From: Streptomyces sp. G-G2
GTDB taxonomy: Bacteria; Actinomycetota; Actinomycetes; Streptomycetales; Streptomycetaceae
Reading direction: 5' to 3'
Assembly: GCF_030063135.1 (NCBI RefSeq)
Contig: NZ_JASISO010000030.1
Span: forward strand, 42,905-106,904
Length of the DNA stretch: 64,000 nucleotides
Position 1 is the first letter of the stretch. Each line of letters begins with the position of its first letter. The notes below the pieces were generated by a model. That model worked only from the letters and a program-made list of their open reading frames with translations, did not search any database and had not been told where the DNA came from. Below, one piece after another: positions 1-9,158 of the stretch. The position numbers and the translations under genes are program-made.

Positions 1-273
1 CGCGACCGCGCTGAAGACGGACGGGTCGCCGGAATGCAGCCGCGCCACGTCCAGCCCGGCCGCGTGCGCGGCGGTGAACTCGCCCAGGATCTCGTCCAGG
101 TTGAGCTGCGAGGTGTCCACCAGGCGTGCGTCCGCCGGACATTCGGCCAGCAGCTCGCGCGGGACCAGGCTGCCCGCGTACAGGCACACCGGGCTGGCGG
201 CGAGCCGCCGGGCGCCGCGCACCGTGATCAGGTCGGCGGCCCCGGGGCCCGCTCCGATGAAGTACACGGTCAT
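1..273 (-). CDS. cobM: Precorrin-4 C11-methyltransferase, N-terminal part
   Basis: This enzyme transfers a methyl group from SAM to C-11 of precorrin-4 during corrin ring synthesis (vitamin B12). Only the first 91 or so residues are present; the gene runs off the left edge. The N terminus MTVYFIGAGPGAADLITV carries the glycine-rich signature of tetrapyrrole methylases, and further on LYAGSLVPRELL and LHSGDP match the family's substrate and SAM loops. Its ATG overlaps the TGA of cobL (ATGA), so the two are translationally coupled. The call rests on motif recognition and on the cobL neighbour; CbiF is the equivalent name in the anaerobic pathway. Confidence 0.88.
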   Translation of the reverse strand, partial: MTVYFIGAGPGAADLITVRGARRLAASPVCLYAGSLVPRELLAECPADARLVDTSQLNLDEILGEFTAAHAAGLDVARLHSGDPSVFSAVA

Positions 274-1529
274 GTCCGGTCCTCTGCTTCCTTCGTCACC
301 GACCACTGGGTGACCGCCATCGCCTGGCGCCAGCCCGTGAAACCCCCGACCGCCACCGCGTGTGCGACAGCGAGTTTGACCAGGTCGCCGCCGTGCCGCC
401 GGTACCACTGCGCGAGCAGTGCCTCCGACTCCAGCGTGACCGTGTTCGCGACCAGCCGCCCGCCGACCGGCAGGGCCGCCCACGCCGCGTCCAGCAGCCC
501 CGGCGCGGTCAGCCCGCCGCCGATGAACACCGCGTCGGGTGCGGGCAGTCCTACGAGGGACGTCGGCGCCGCGCCCGTGACGACGCGCAGGCCCGGTACG
601 CCCAGGGCGTTCGCGTTACGGGCGATCCGCGCCGCCCGCTCCGGATCCCGCTCGACCGTGACCGCACGGCACGACGGGTGGGTGCGCATCCATTCGATGC
701 CGATGGAACCGGAGCCGCCGCCGATGTCCCACAGAAGCTCGCCCGGCGCGGGGGCCAGCGCGCACAGGGTTGCGGCCCGCACGTGGCGCTTGGTGAGCTG
801 CCCGTCGTGCTCGTAGGCGGAGTCGGGCAGTCCGGGGGCCGCGCCCAGGCGCCGTGCGCCCTCGGCCCGGCGGCACTCCACGGCCACCACGTTCAGGGGG
901 TCGCCGGGAGCGTGCTCCCAGCCGTCCGCCGTGCCCTCGTACGTACGTTCGTCAGCGGATCCGAGCTGCTCCATGACCCGCATCCGGCTGGGCCCGAAGC
1001 CCCGCTCGCGGAGCAGAGCGGCGATCTCGCCCGGGCTGCCCGCGCCCGCGCTGAGCACCAGCACCCGGCGCCCCTGGTGCAGGGCGGCGGCGAGCCGGGC
1101 CACCGGGCGGCCCACGACCGTGACCACCTCGGTGTCCTCCACGGGCCAGCCCGCGCGGGCACACGCGTAGGACACGGACGAGGGGTGCGGGTGGACCAGC
1201 AGCGCGCCGGGACCGAGTTCCTCGGACAGCGCGCGGCCGATTCCGTAGAACATGGGGTCACCGCTCGCCAGCACCACGATCCGCTGTCCGGCGTACGTCT
1301 CCAGCAGCCGGGGCACGGCCGGGCGCAGCGGGCTCGGCCAGGACACCCGCTCGCCCGCGCACTCCGCCAGGGGCAGCAGGACCAACTGGCGCGGGCCGCC
1401 GATGAGCACGTCGGCGGCGCTCAGCGCCGCGCGGGCGGCGCCGGTGAGCCCGGGCCAGCCGTCCGCGCCGATGCCGACGACCGTGACGGGCGGCCCGGCG
1501 GTGGCCGTGGGGGGTGGTGTGGGGCTCAT
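270..1529 (-). CDS. cobL: Precorrin-6Y C5,15-methyltransferase (decarboxylating), CbiE-CbiT fusion
   Basis: This bifunctional enzyme methylates C-5 and C-15 of precorrin-6B and decarboxylates the C-12 acetate in cobalamin synthesis. The N-terminal half (about residues 15-215) is a tetrapyrrole methylase (VVGIGADGWPGL, LASGDPMFYGIG). The C-terminal half (about 225-415) is a Rossmann methyltransferase with the SAM motif LLWDIGGGSGSIGIEW. At about 419 aa it has the length of the fused CobL. I chose ATG 1529 (MSPTPPPTA) because a GAGG lies 11 nt upstream and the family starts near VTVVGIG; an in-frame start at 1565 is also possible. It is followed by cobM with an ATGA overlap. Confidence 0.9.
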   Translation of the reverse strand: MSPTPPPTATAGPPVTVVGIGADGWPGLTGAARAALSAADVLIGGPRQLVLLPLAECAGERVSWPSPLRPAVPRLLETYAGQRIVVLASGDPMFYGIGRALSEELGPGALLVHPHPSSVSYACARAGWPVEDTEVVTVVGRPVARLAAALHQGRRVLVLSAGAGSPGEIAALLRERGFGPSRMRVMEQLGSADERTYEGTADGWEHAPGDPLNVVAVECRRAEGARRLGAAPGLPDSAYEHDGQLTKRHVRAATLCALAPAPGELLWDIGGGSGSIGIEWMRTHPSCRAVTVERDPERAARIARNANALGVPGLRVVTGAAPTSLVGLPAPDAVFIGGGLTAPGLLDAAWAALPVGGRLVANTVTLESEALLAQWYRRHGGDLVKLAVAHAVAVGGFTGWRQAMAVTQWSVTKEAEDRT

Positions 1530-1729
1530 GGCGCGGTACCTCGGGGGAAGGGGGTGGAACCGCACTCTACTGGCCCCCGCCCGACCCCTCCGGACCAGGG
1601 GTGATATCGGCGGACGGCCCCCGTGCCGCAGCGCGGGCTCCTTCCGGGGATAGGCTGGGACGCGAGGTGGTTACCGCTGGTAAGTCGGGGTGGCGGCCAC
1701 GGCGTGCGGGAGCGGACGAGGGAGCGGAC

Positions 1730-2659
1730 ATGCCGGGCTGGACCACGACGGACATTCCCGACCAGAGCGGCCGCACGGCCGTGGTGACCGGAGCCAACAG
1801 CGGCATCGGCTACGTCGCCGCGCGCGAGCTGGCCCGGCGCGGGGCGCGGGTCGTGCTGGCCTGCCGCAGCGAGGCCCGGGGCCGGGAGGCCGAGGACCGG
1901 CTGCGGCGGGAAGTACCGGACGTGCAGGCCGTGTTCAGGCCACTGGACCTCGCGGACCTCGGGTCCGTAAGGGAGTTCGCCACCGCCTACGGCCGCGAGC
2001 ACGCCAGCCTGGACCTGCTCGTCAACAACGCCGGGGTGATGGCCCTGCCGTACGGGCGGACCGCCGATGGCTTCGAGACCCAGTTCGGGGTGAACCACCT
2101 CGGCCACTTCGCTCTCACCGGGCTGCTCCTGCCGCAGCTCACGCGCACCCCCGGCGCCCGGATCATCAGCTTGTCCAGCGGGTTCCACGTGCTCGGAGAC
2201 ATCGACCTCGCCGACCTCAACAGTGCGCGCGGGTACCGGCGTTGGATTGCCTACGGCCGCTCCAAGACCGCCAACCTGCTCTTCGTCCACGAGCTGTCGC
2301 GGCGCCTCGCCGCCGCCGGCTCCGACATCGTCACGGCCGCCGCCCACCCCGGCTACGCGGACACCAACCTGCAGACCGCCGCCGCGAAGCAGGAGGGCCG
2401 CAGGCTCACCGAACGGATGATGGCGCTGGGGAACGCCGCCCTCGCGCAACCCGCCGCGTCGGGGGCGCTCCCCACCCTGTACGCCGCCACCGCGCCCGGC
2501 GTCCGCCCGGACGACTTCATCGGCCCGAAGTTCGGCTGGCGCGGTGCTCCCGCCCCGTCGTGGCGGGCGAAGTGGACCCTGGACGACATGTCCGGCGAAG
2601 CGCTCTGGGCCGCCTCGGAGAAGTTCACCTCCGTCGCGTACGAAGCCCTCGCGCGCTGA
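1730..2659 (+). CDS. Short-chain dehydrogenase/reductase
   Basis: An NAD(P)-dependent oxidoreductase of about 309 aa with unknown substrate. The Rossmann motif is TGANSGIGYVAARELARRG near residue 20, the NNAG motif is LLVNNAGVMALP, and the active-site serine and YxxxK pair appear as ISLSSGFH and AYGRSKTANLL. The layout resembles the retinol-dehydrogenase/WW-oxidoreductase-like group that is common in Streptomyces. The ATG at 1730 starts MPGWTTTDIPDQSG directly before the fold; a longer in-frame opening exists upstream but has no family features. It is transcribed divergently from cobL, with about 200 bp between them. Confidence 0.85.
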   Translation: MPGWTTTDIPDQSGRTAVVTGANSGIGYVAARELARRGARVVLACRSEARGREAEDRLRREVPDVQAVFRPLDLADLGSVREFATAYGREHASLDLLVNNAGVMALPYGRTADGFETQFGVNHLGHFALTGLLLPQLTRTPGARIISLSSGFHVLGDIDLADLNSARGYRRWIAYGRSKTANLLFVHELSRRLAAAGSDIVTAAAHPGYADTNLQTAAAKQEGRRLTERMMALGNAALAQPAASGALPTLYAATAPGVRPDDFIGPKFGWRGAPAPSWRAKWTLDDMSGEALWAASEKFTSVAYEALAR

Positions 2660-2956
2660 CCGTTCCTGGGGGCGGCTTGCTGGCCGCCCGGTCACGTCAC
2701 GGTGACGCGGCACAAGTCGCCCGGCTTCGGCCCGACGGCTCCCGTACCGCCCTCTGGGCGCGCTCCGGACCGGACCCGTCCACCTTCCCCAGCCAGGGTG
2801 CCCGGACCGACCCGGAACCGTCCTTTCACCAGCAGGTCGGCTCGGGCGCCACGTATGGCGGCTCCACCGTCCCGCCCCGGCCCGCCCCCTGCGGTCTTCC
2901 CGTGCGTCATCCAACTGCCCTACGCTCCTCGCCACTTGCCGCCGCACGGGCGTCGG

Positions 2957-4039
2957 TTGGAGCTGGAGGGGCAGAAGAGTAGGGGATTCCGCGAACGGAC
3001 GGCCACAGCCGTCGCCCTCGCCCTGGCCGTCGCCCTCTGCGGGGCGGCCCCGGCCGGGGCCGCCCCGGCGCGCACCGCGGCCCCGGGGGAGGGCCTGCCC
3101 TTCGCCGGGTCCACCGGGGTCGGCGTGCACAACGCCTACGAGAAGGCCAAGTACCCCTACTTCGCCGACGCGCTCGACTCCGGGGCCGCGATGCTCGAAC
3201 TCGACGTGTGGAGCAACTTCTTCGGCAGTTCCTGGCGGGTCTCCCACAGCAATCCGCTCGGCAGCGACAACAACTGCGAGAACGCCACCGCCCCCGCCCA
3301 GCTGCGCACCAAGTCCCGGAACCAGAACCTCGCGGGCTGCCTCGCCGACCTGCGCAGCTGGCACGACGCGCACCCCGGCCACCGCCCGGTGATCATCAAG
3401 ATGGAGCTGAAGGACGGCTTCGCCGCCCATCTGGGCCGCGGCCCGGCGGACCTGGACGCGCTGCTCACCGCCCGCCTCGGTGACGCCCTCTACCGCCCCG
3501 GCGACCTCGCCTCGGGCCACCCGGACCTGGACAGCGCCGCGCGCGCCGGGGCCTGGCCGAGCCGCTCCGCCCTCGCCGGGAGGTTCCTGATCGAGCTGAT
3601 CCCCGGCACCGTGGAGGAGGGCAACCCCGCGGACAGCCTGTGGACCGACCGCGAGTACGCCACCCACCTGCGCGCCCTCGCCGCCGCGGGCGGGCTGGGC
3701 CAGGCCGCCGCCTTCCCGGCCGTGCACCGCGCCGAGGCCGGCGACCCGCGGGCCCGCTACGCCGACGCCTCGCTGCGGCCCTGGTTCGTCGTCTTCGGCG
3801 GCGACGCGAACGCCTACACCGCCCCGGACGTCGACACCGGCTGGTACGACCGCAACCACTACCTGCTGATCGCCACCGACGCCCAGAGCGTCGCGCCCGC
3901 CATCGACGGCACCAGCCCCACCGAAGCCCAGGCCCGCGAACGGGTGGCCCTGCTGGCCGGGCGCTACCACGCATCCGTGGTCTCCGCCGACTGGCACCCG
4001 CTGCCCGCGGTCCTCGCGAGCGTCCTCCCGCGCGGCTGA
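2957..4039 (+). CDS. Secreted phosphatidylinositol-specific phospholipase C-like protein
   Basis: A predicted exported TIM-barrel phosphodiesterase. After a basic stretch comes a hydrophobic signal segment (TAVALALAVALCGAAPAGA) with an AxA-type cleavage site. The mature part begins STGVGVHNAYEK, with the first active-site histidine, and continues with MLELDVW and WRVSHSNPLG; this resembles the Ca2+-dependent PI-PLC group, which supplies His and acidic metal ligands in these segments. The start is uncertain: no ATG or GTG with a good ribosome site precedes the signal peptide, so I give the nearest in-frame TTG (2957); ATG 2855 and GTG 2702 are alternatives. It converges with the ABC gene through a shared hairpin. 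Confidence 0.7.
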   Translation: MELEGQKSRGFRERTATAVALALAVALCGAAPAGAAPARTAAPGEGLPFAGSTGVGVHNAYEKAKYPYFADALDSGAAMLELDVWSNFFGSSWRVSHSNPLGSDNNCENATAPAQLRTKSRNQNLAGCLADLRSWHDAHPGHRPVIIKMELKDGFAAHLGRGPADLDALLTARLGDALYRPGDLASGHPDLDSAARAGAWPSRSALAGRFLIELIPGTVEEGNPADSLWTDREYATHLRALAAAGGLGQAAAFPAVHRAEAGDPRARYADASLRPWFVVFGGDANAYTAPDVDTGWYDRNHYLLIATDAQSVAPAIDGTSPTEAQARERVALLAGRYHASVVSADWHPLPAVLASVLPRG

Positions 4040-4048
4040 CCGCGCGGG
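4027..4048. terminator. Bidirectional hairpin between convergent genes
   Basis: A perfect 9-bp stem (CCCGCGCGG / CCGCGCGGG) with a CTGA loop contains the stop codon of the phospholipase-like gene and lies 20 bp from the end of the convergent ABC gene. It has no T-tract, as is usual for Streptomyces terminators. Confidence 0.5.
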
Positions 4049-4067
4049 TCCTCGGCCGGCTCCCCGC

Positions 4068-5663
4068 TCACAACCTCGCCATCATCGCCGCGGCCTGAGT
4101 GAGCGTCAGACACGGCACGGGAGCGAGGACGTGCGCGATCTGCGGGGCGAACGCGGGGGAACCCGCTATGACATCGGCGGGCGGGCCGTCGGCGACGATC
4201 CCGCCCGCCGACATCAGCACCACCCGGTCGGCGGCCCGCGCCGCGAACTCCACGTCGTGCGTGGCGATCACCACCGAGCGCCCCCGCGCCGCCAGTTCGT
4301 CCACGAGGCGGATCAGCCGCGACTTCGCCCGGTAGTCCAGGCCCCGGGTCGGCTCGTCGAGCAGCAGCACCCCTGGGGCGGCCGTCAGCCGCAGGGCGAG
4401 TACGAGCGCCAGCTTCTGCCCCTCCGACAGGTCCCGGGGGTGCATGGCGTCGTCGATCCCGGGCACCAGCCGGTCCAGAACCTCCCGCGCGGGCCGGGCG
4501 CCCTCCCCGGCCGACTCCTCGTCGGCGCGGTCGAGTTCGCGGCGTACGGTCTCCAGGCTCAGCAGGTCGGTGGGCGTCGGCGGGACCATCTGGACCCCCG
4601 CTCCGCCCGTCTCCACCGTGCCCGACAGGTGCGGTCCCGCCCCGTGCGGAGCCCACTCCTGGAGGGCCCGCAGCAGGGCTGACTTGCCGCAGCCGTTGGG
4701 GCCCATCAGCACGGTGACCTGCCCCGCGCGGAAGGTCAGGTCCACCTCCCGCACGGCGGGGACCCCCTGGTGGATCACGGTCAGTGCCCGCGTCCGCAGG
4801 GCCTCGGGCCGGTCCGCCGCAACCGGGGGCCGCGCCGGCTCGGGCACGCATCCGGCCAGCCGGGCCCGCAGCGGCGCGGCCGCCTCCCGGGCGCCCCGCA
4901 CCGACAGCGGCAGCGCGGCCCAGCCCGCCAGCCGGCCCAGCTCCACCACGGGCGGCGCGAGCAGCGACGTACGGAACACCTCGGCCGGGTGCCCCGCGAC
5001 CACGGTCCCGTCCCCGGGCAGCTGGAGCACCCGGTCCGCGTATCCCGCGACCCGCTCCAGACGGTGTTCCGCGAGCAGTACCGTCAGCCCCAGCTCGCGC
5101 ACCAGCCCGGTCACGGCCGCCAGCACCTCCTCGGCCGCCGTCGGGTCCAGCGCGGAGGTCGGCTCGTCCAGCACGAGCACCCGGGGGTGGGCCGTCAGCA
5201 CCGAACCGATGGCCACCCGCTGCTGCTGCCCGCCGGACAGTTCGTGCAACTGCCGGTGGCGCAGTTCCGTGAGGTCCAGCAGCTCCAGCGTCCGGGCCAC
5301 CCGCCCGCGGGTCACGCCGGGCTCCAGGCCGAGCTGCTCGACCGCGTACGCCAGCTCCTCCTCGACGGTGTCGGTGACGAAGCCGTCGAGCGGATCCTGG
5401 CCCACCACGCCCACTGTGCCGACGAGTTCGCGCGGCGGGTGCTCGGCGGTGTCCCGGCCGCCGACCGTCACCCGCCCGTAGAGCGTGCCGCCCGTGAAGT
5501 GCGGGACCAGGCCGCTCACCGCGCCCAGCAGCGTGGACTTGCCGGCCCCCGTGTGCCCGAGGACCAGGCAGAACTCGCCCTGCTCGACCGTCAGGTTCAC
5601 GTTCCGCAGCACCGAGCGGGGGGCGTCGTCGTACCGGACACTGACGCTTTCGAAGCTGATCAC
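4068..5663 (-). CDS. ABC transporter ATPase with two nucleotide-binding domains (ECF/cobalt-type)
   Basis: A fusion of two ABC ATPases (about 531 aa) of the type that powers energy-coupling-factor importers of vitamins or metal ions. Domain 1 has Walker A GHTGAGKST, signature LSGGQQQRV and Walker B VLVLDEPTSALDP. Domain 2 has Walker A GPNGCGKSA (Ala after GKS), signature LSEGQKLAL and Walker B LLLDEPTRGLD. I start it at GTG 5663 (V-I-S-F-E-S) because GAGG lies 7 nt upstream; the longer reading frame has no homology. No membrane EcfT or substrate-binding S subunit is seen in the window, so the substrate is unknown; the nearby cob genes make cobalt or a corrinoid a guess only. Confidence 0.82.
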   Translation of the reverse strand: MISFESVSVRYDDAPRSVLRNVNLTVEQGEFCLVLGHTGAGKSTLLGAVSGLVPHFTGGTLYGRVTVGGRDTAEHPPRELVGTVGVVGQDPLDGFVTDTVEEELAYAVEQLGLEPGVTRGRVARTLELLDLTELRHRQLHELSGGQQQRVAIGSVLTAHPRVLVLDEPTSALDPTAAEEVLAAVTGLVRELGLTVLLAEHRLERVAGYADRVLQLPGDGTVVAGHPAEVFRTSLLAPPVVELGRLAGWAALPLSVRGAREAAAPLRARLAGCVPEPARPPVAADRPEALRTRALTVIHQGVPAVREVDLTFRAGQVTVLMGPNGCGKSALLRALQEWAPHGAGPHLSGTVETGGAGVQMVPPTPTDLLSLETVRRELDRADEESAGEGARPAREVLDRLVPGIDDAMHPRDLSEGQKLALVLALRLTAAPGVLLLDEPTRGLDYRAKSRLIRLVDELAARGRSVVIATHDVEFAARAADRVVLMSAGGIVADGPPADVIAGSPAFAPQIAHVLAPVPCLTLTQAAAMMARL

Positions 5664-5871
5664 GGCGATTCCTCGTTGGTGCGGGCCAACTAAGGCCGTG
5701 GAGTGCGGGGTTGGGGTCGGATGGGATCGTAACCGACGCCCCGACCGGCAGCACCGCCGCGACCGCACCACCTGAACCGTCCGGTCCCGGGCCCGCACCC
5801 TCGCCCTGGGCCGTCACCCCCTCGCCGACCGCCACCAAGGACACCGACCCGTGGGGCTGACCCGGCAGGCC

Positions 5872-5946
5872 GGGACCCCGTACGCCGGGACCCCGTACGC
5901 CGGGACCCCGTACGCCGGGACCCCGTACGCCGGGACCCCGTACGCC
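5872..5946. repeat. Five head-to-tail copies of a 15-bp repeat
   Basis: The unit GGGACCCCGTACGCC occurs five times without a mismatch between an ABC gene and an O-methyltransferase gene. Being a multiple of 3, it stays open in several frames (V-P-A-Y-G repeats on the minus strand), but no start with a ribosome site or homologous protein surrounds it, so I treat it as a non-coding minisatellite. Confidence 0.85.
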
Positions 5947-5969
5947 GGGGCCCAGCGCACCCGGCACGA

Positions 5970-6173
5970 GGACGTCGGCCCCGGGACCCACGAGAGCCCC
6001 GTGTCGTCGCCGACGGCGACTGCGTCGTGGTGATGGAGCTGGGACCCGAACGGCGGCCATTCGCGGATGTGTTCACCCTCTCGGACAAGGGCGTGCCGCG
6101 CGACTGTCGCCGCTGCATCGTGACGCGCCCATCCGCCTGCGCCCGCGTTTCCCCTCGTCTGGACGGTCGTTGA
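5970..6173 (+). pseudogene. Possible remnant of a SnoaL/NTF2-like protein
   Basis: Right of the minisatellite an open stretch reads VVADGDCVVVMELGPE, then ADVFTLSDKG, before drifting into unrelated sequence and a stop at 6171-6173. This resembles the last beta strands of SnoaL-like (NTF2-fold) proteins. No start codon, ribosome site or N-terminal half is present, so at most it is a decayed 3' piece. The family assignment is weak and rests on the spacing of the Val-rich strands only. Confidence 0.3.
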
Positions 6174-6327
6174 CCGGTGGCGGCGGATAACCCGTGGCCG
6201 GGCGGTGGCCGGTGTGCGATCTTGGCTGGCACGCGCACACCCACGCCTACGCGCCTGCTCGCCCGCGCCCGTGCCGTTGACGCTGTCCCGTCCCGTCCCG
6301 TACGACCACGAAGGGCCCACACTCCCC

Positions 6328-7014
6328 ATGACCGACCCCGCCGTCGCACGACACGAGGACGACGACGTCAAGACCGTCCACGTGACCCCCGAGGTCTACG
6401 CCTACATCGTCGCCCAAGCCGAACCGGCCACCCCGGTCCAGGAACGCCTGATCGCCCGCACCCGCGCCCTCGGCGGCCCCTCCCAGATGCAGGTCCCGCA
6501 CGAGCAGGGCGTCCTGCTCACCCTGCTGGCCCGGCTCACCGCCGCCCGCCGCATCGTCGAGGTCGGCACCTTCACCGGGTACTCCACCCTCGCGCTCGCC
6601 CAGGGCCTGGAGCCCGGCGGACGGGTGCTGGCCTGCGACATCTCCGAGGAGTGGACCTCGATCGCCCGGGCGGCCTGGGCGGAGGCCGGGGTTGCGGACC
6701 GCATCGACCTGCGCATCGCCCCCGCCCTGGAGACCCTCGCCGCGCTGCCGCCGGAGCCGGAGATCGACCTGGTCTTCCTCGACGCGGACAAGGGCGGCTA
6801 CCGCGCCTACTGGGACGAGCTGGTCCCGCGCGTGCGCCCGGGCGGCCTGATCCTCGCCGACAACGTGCTGTTCGGCGGCGACGCGGTACGGGCGGACGCC
6901 ACGGGCGGCGGACTGGCGATCCGGGAGTTCAACGCGCACGTCCGGGCCGACGACCGTGTCGAGTCGGTCCTCCTCCCGATCGCAGACGGCCTGACCATCG
7001 CCCGCAAGCGCTGA
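6328..7014 (+). CDS. SAM-dependent O-methyltransferase (caffeoyl-CoA/catechol type)
   Basis: A cytosolic class I methyltransferase of about 228 aa. It contains the SAM-binding motif VEVGTFTGYSTLALAQGL, the acidic ribose-binding loop VLACDISEEW, and the metal and catalytic motif LVFLDADKGGYRAYWDE followed by GGLILADNVLFGG, all as in the Mg2+-dependent catechol and caffeoyl-CoA O-methyltransferase family. The N-terminal Q-M-Q-V-P-H-E-Q segment is also typical. The start ATG 6328 gives MTDPAVARHEDDD. The gene is followed 13 bp later by the BenE-like transporter, perhaps in one transcript. The substrate cannot be read from the sequence. Confidence 0.85.
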   Translation: MTDPAVARHEDDDVKTVHVTPEVYAYIVAQAEPATPVQERLIARTRALGGPSQMQVPHEQGVLLTLLARLTAARRIVEVGTFTGYSTLALAQGLEPGGRVLACDISEEWTSIARAAWAEAGVADRIDLRIAPALETLAALPPEPEIDLVFLDADKGGYRAYWDELVPRVRPGGLILADNVLFGGDAVRADATGGGLAIREFNAHVRADDRVESVLLPIADGLTIARKR

Positions 7015-7027
7015 CGGCGGCGGTGCG

Positions 7028-8308
7028 ATGAACGGCTTCGGCCCGGTGAACGGCCTCGGCGCGAAGATACGTACGGCGGCCCCCGCGTCCGCCGTCACGG
7101 CGGGACTGATCGCGGTCCTGGTGGGCGTCACCAGCTCCGCCGCGATCGTGTTCACGGCCGCGCGGGCGGCGGGCGCGGGCCCGGGGGAACTCACCTCCTG
7201 GATGCTGGCCCTCGGTGTCGGCATGGGGGTGACCTGCATCGGGCTCTCGCTGCGCCACCGCGCGCCGGTGATCACCGCCTGGTCCACGCCGGGCGCGGCC
7301 CTGCTGGTGTCCGGGCTCCACGGGGTCACCATGGCGCAGGCCGTCGGCGCCTTCCTCGTCTCGGCGCTGCTGATCGTGCTCAGCGGGGTCACCGGCTGGT
7401 TCGAGCGGATCATGGGGCGGATCCCGGTGCCGCTCGCGGCGGGACTGCTGGCCGGGGTGCTCGTACAGTTCGGCACGGGGCTCTTCCGCAGCATGGACGG
7501 GCACTTCGCCGTGGTGTTCGCCCTCTTCGCGACCTACCTGGTGGGCCGCAGGCTGCTGCCCCGGTACGCGATCATCCTGGCCCTCGTCGTGGGCGTGGCG
7601 GTCGCCGCCGGGCAGGGCTCGCTGCGGCCCGGGCTCATCCACTTCGCCCTCGCGGAACCGGTGTTCACGGCGCCCGCCTTCTCCTGGCGGGTGCTCGTCA
7701 GTGTGGCGCTGCCGCTGTTCGTGGTCACGATGGCCTCGCAGAACCTGCCGGGGGTCGCGGTGCTGCGCGGCGACGGGTACGGGCGGGTGCCGGTGTCGCC
7801 GCTGATCACCTGGACCGGGGCGACCAATCTGCTGCTCGCGCCCTTCGGCTGCTTCGGCCTCAACCTGGCCGCCATCACCGCCGCGATCTGCACCGGGCCC
7901 GAGGCGCACGAGGACCCGGAGCGACGCTACCTCGCCGGGGTCTGGGCCGGGCTGTTCTACCTGTGCGTGGGGGTGTTCGGCGGTACCGTCAGTTCGCTGC
8001 TGACCGCGCTGCCGACGGCGCTGATCCTGGGCATCGCCGGGCTGGGGCTGCTCGGCACCATCGCGAACTCGCTCAGCTCCGCGCTGTCCGACGAGCGGTT
8101 CCGCGAGGCGGCGGTGGTGACCTTCCTGGCCACGGCGTCCGGTGTGAGCCTGCTGGGGATCGGCTCGGCCTTCTGGGGGCTCCTGGCCGGAGCCCTGACC
8201 CTCGCGGTGACCCGGGGCCTTCGCCGTGAGCCACCGCCGCCCTCGCTTCCGCGGGCCCCCGCCGAGCGCCTTCCGGCTCCGCCGAAACCCAGCCCGCCTG
8301 GTGCCTGA
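7028..8308 (+). CDS. benE: BenE-family benzoate/H+ symporter
   Basis: An integral membrane protein of 426 aa with about 12 hydrophobic segments, of the BenE family that imports benzoate with protons. Recognisable parts include the N-terminal SAVTAGLIAVLVGVTSSAAIV, WSTPGAALL in the third segment, RIPVPLAAGLLAGVL, and SQNLPGVAVLR followed by NLLLAPFGCFGLNLAAITAA. The C-terminal tail is Pro-rich and cytosolic. The ATG lies 13 bp after the methyltransferase stop. No benzoate catabolic genes are nearby, so the physiological substrate is an inference from family membership. Confidence 0.88.
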   Translation: MNGFGPVNGLGAKIRTAAPASAVTAGLIAVLVGVTSSAAIVFTAARAAGAGPGELTSWMLALGVGMGVTCIGLSLRHRAPVITAWSTPGAALLVSGLHGVTMAQAVGAFLVSALLIVLSGVTGWFERIMGRIPVPLAAGLLAGVLVQFGTGLFRSMDGHFAVVFALFATYLVGRRLLPRYAIILALVVGVAVAAGQGSLRPGLIHFALAEPVFTAPAFSWRVLVSVALPLFVVTMASQNLPGVAVLRGDGYGRVPVSPLITWTGATNLLLAPFGCFGLNLAAITAAICTGPEAHEDPERRYLAGVWAGLFYLCVGVFGGTVSSLLTALPTALILGIAGLGLLGTIANSLSSALSDERFREAAVVTFLATASGVSLLGIGSAFWGLLAGALTLAVTRGLRREPPPPSLPRAPAERLPAPPKPSPPGA

Positions 8309-8479
8309 CGGCGGCCGTACCGAGGTCGCCTGGCGGCTGGCGGGTGGCGGTGCGCGAGCCGGTGTCAGCCTGCCCGGTGGCTGGCGGTGCGCGAGCAGGC
8401 TGGATTTCGCTCAGGTGGGCTGGAGTTGGCTGGGGTGGGCTGGACTTCGCTCCGGCGGCCCGGACGGGGGCCGCTGGAT

Positions 8480-9004
8480 CGGCCGCCACCCGTGCCTGCG
8501 GCTCGCCCCCGGCTACGCCGCGGCCACCGACCTCTTCTTCGGCGCCATCTACTTCATGGTCATCGCCTCCGCGCAGAACAACGGCATGAACACCGGTCTC
8601 ATCGGCGTCATGGCGGCCTGCTGGGCGCCCTCGCCGCGCCCCTGCTCATGCGTGTCCTGATCGGCTCCCGGACCATCTTCGCGCTGCTGTGGGTGTTCGC
8701 CGTCCTCACCGCGGGCATCGCGCTGCTGCCCGGCAGCTACACGCCCGGGATCGCGCTCGGCGCGATCGCCTTCGCCGCGCCCACCGCCAACGCCTCGTCC
8801 CAGCCCGGGCGCACCCCCAACCGCCACCCCGGCTTCGGTAGCGGCCCGCACCACTGCCTGGGCGCCGCGCCGGCCCGCGTCGAACTGCTGCGGCAGCCGG
8901 CGGCCGAGGCGAAGGGCGTCCGGCTGAGCGGTGAGCTGCGCTGGATGCGCTCGAACCTGGTGCAGGGGTCCAGCGGGCCGCCGGTGTCGATGGACTGGCG
9001 CTGA
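8480..9004 (+). pseudogene. Fused remnants: MFS transporter piece joined to a cytochrome P450 C terminus
   Basis: Two unrelated decayed genes are spliced here. From about 8480 to 8795 the sequence reads like the middle of an MFS permease (TDLFFGAIYFMVIASAQNN, then after a frameshift near 8620 RTIFALLWVFAVLTAGIAL). It runs straight into a P450 haem-loop segment (HPGFGSGPHHCLGAAPARVE) and C-terminal strands ending at 9004. No start, ExxR helix or I-helix is present. The 170 bp before it (8309-8480) hold imperfect direct repeats and no gene. This looks like an old deletion junction. Confidence 0.6.
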
Positions 9005-9158
9005 GCGCAGGCGGGTAGCGGGGCGGGGCGTGGCGGGCGCAGCGGGTGTGGCGGGTGTGGCAGGCCGGGCCGGGCCAGGCCGGGGCGGTGGCCGGGGAGT
9101 GGCGCCGACTCGTCCGTTTTGTTTATGATCATGGAGACCGATCCGGGGGAGGATCGCT

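Noticed and set aside
1526..3997. An 823-codon minus-strand frame spanning the SDR and phospholipase-like genes.
   Set aside because: Low-complexity Gly/Arg/Val composition and no motif; both plus-strand genes have clear family signatures.
5872..5946. Regular repeats that could be mistaken for a CRISPR array.
   Set aside because: Units are directly abutting with no spacers, and no cas gene is near.
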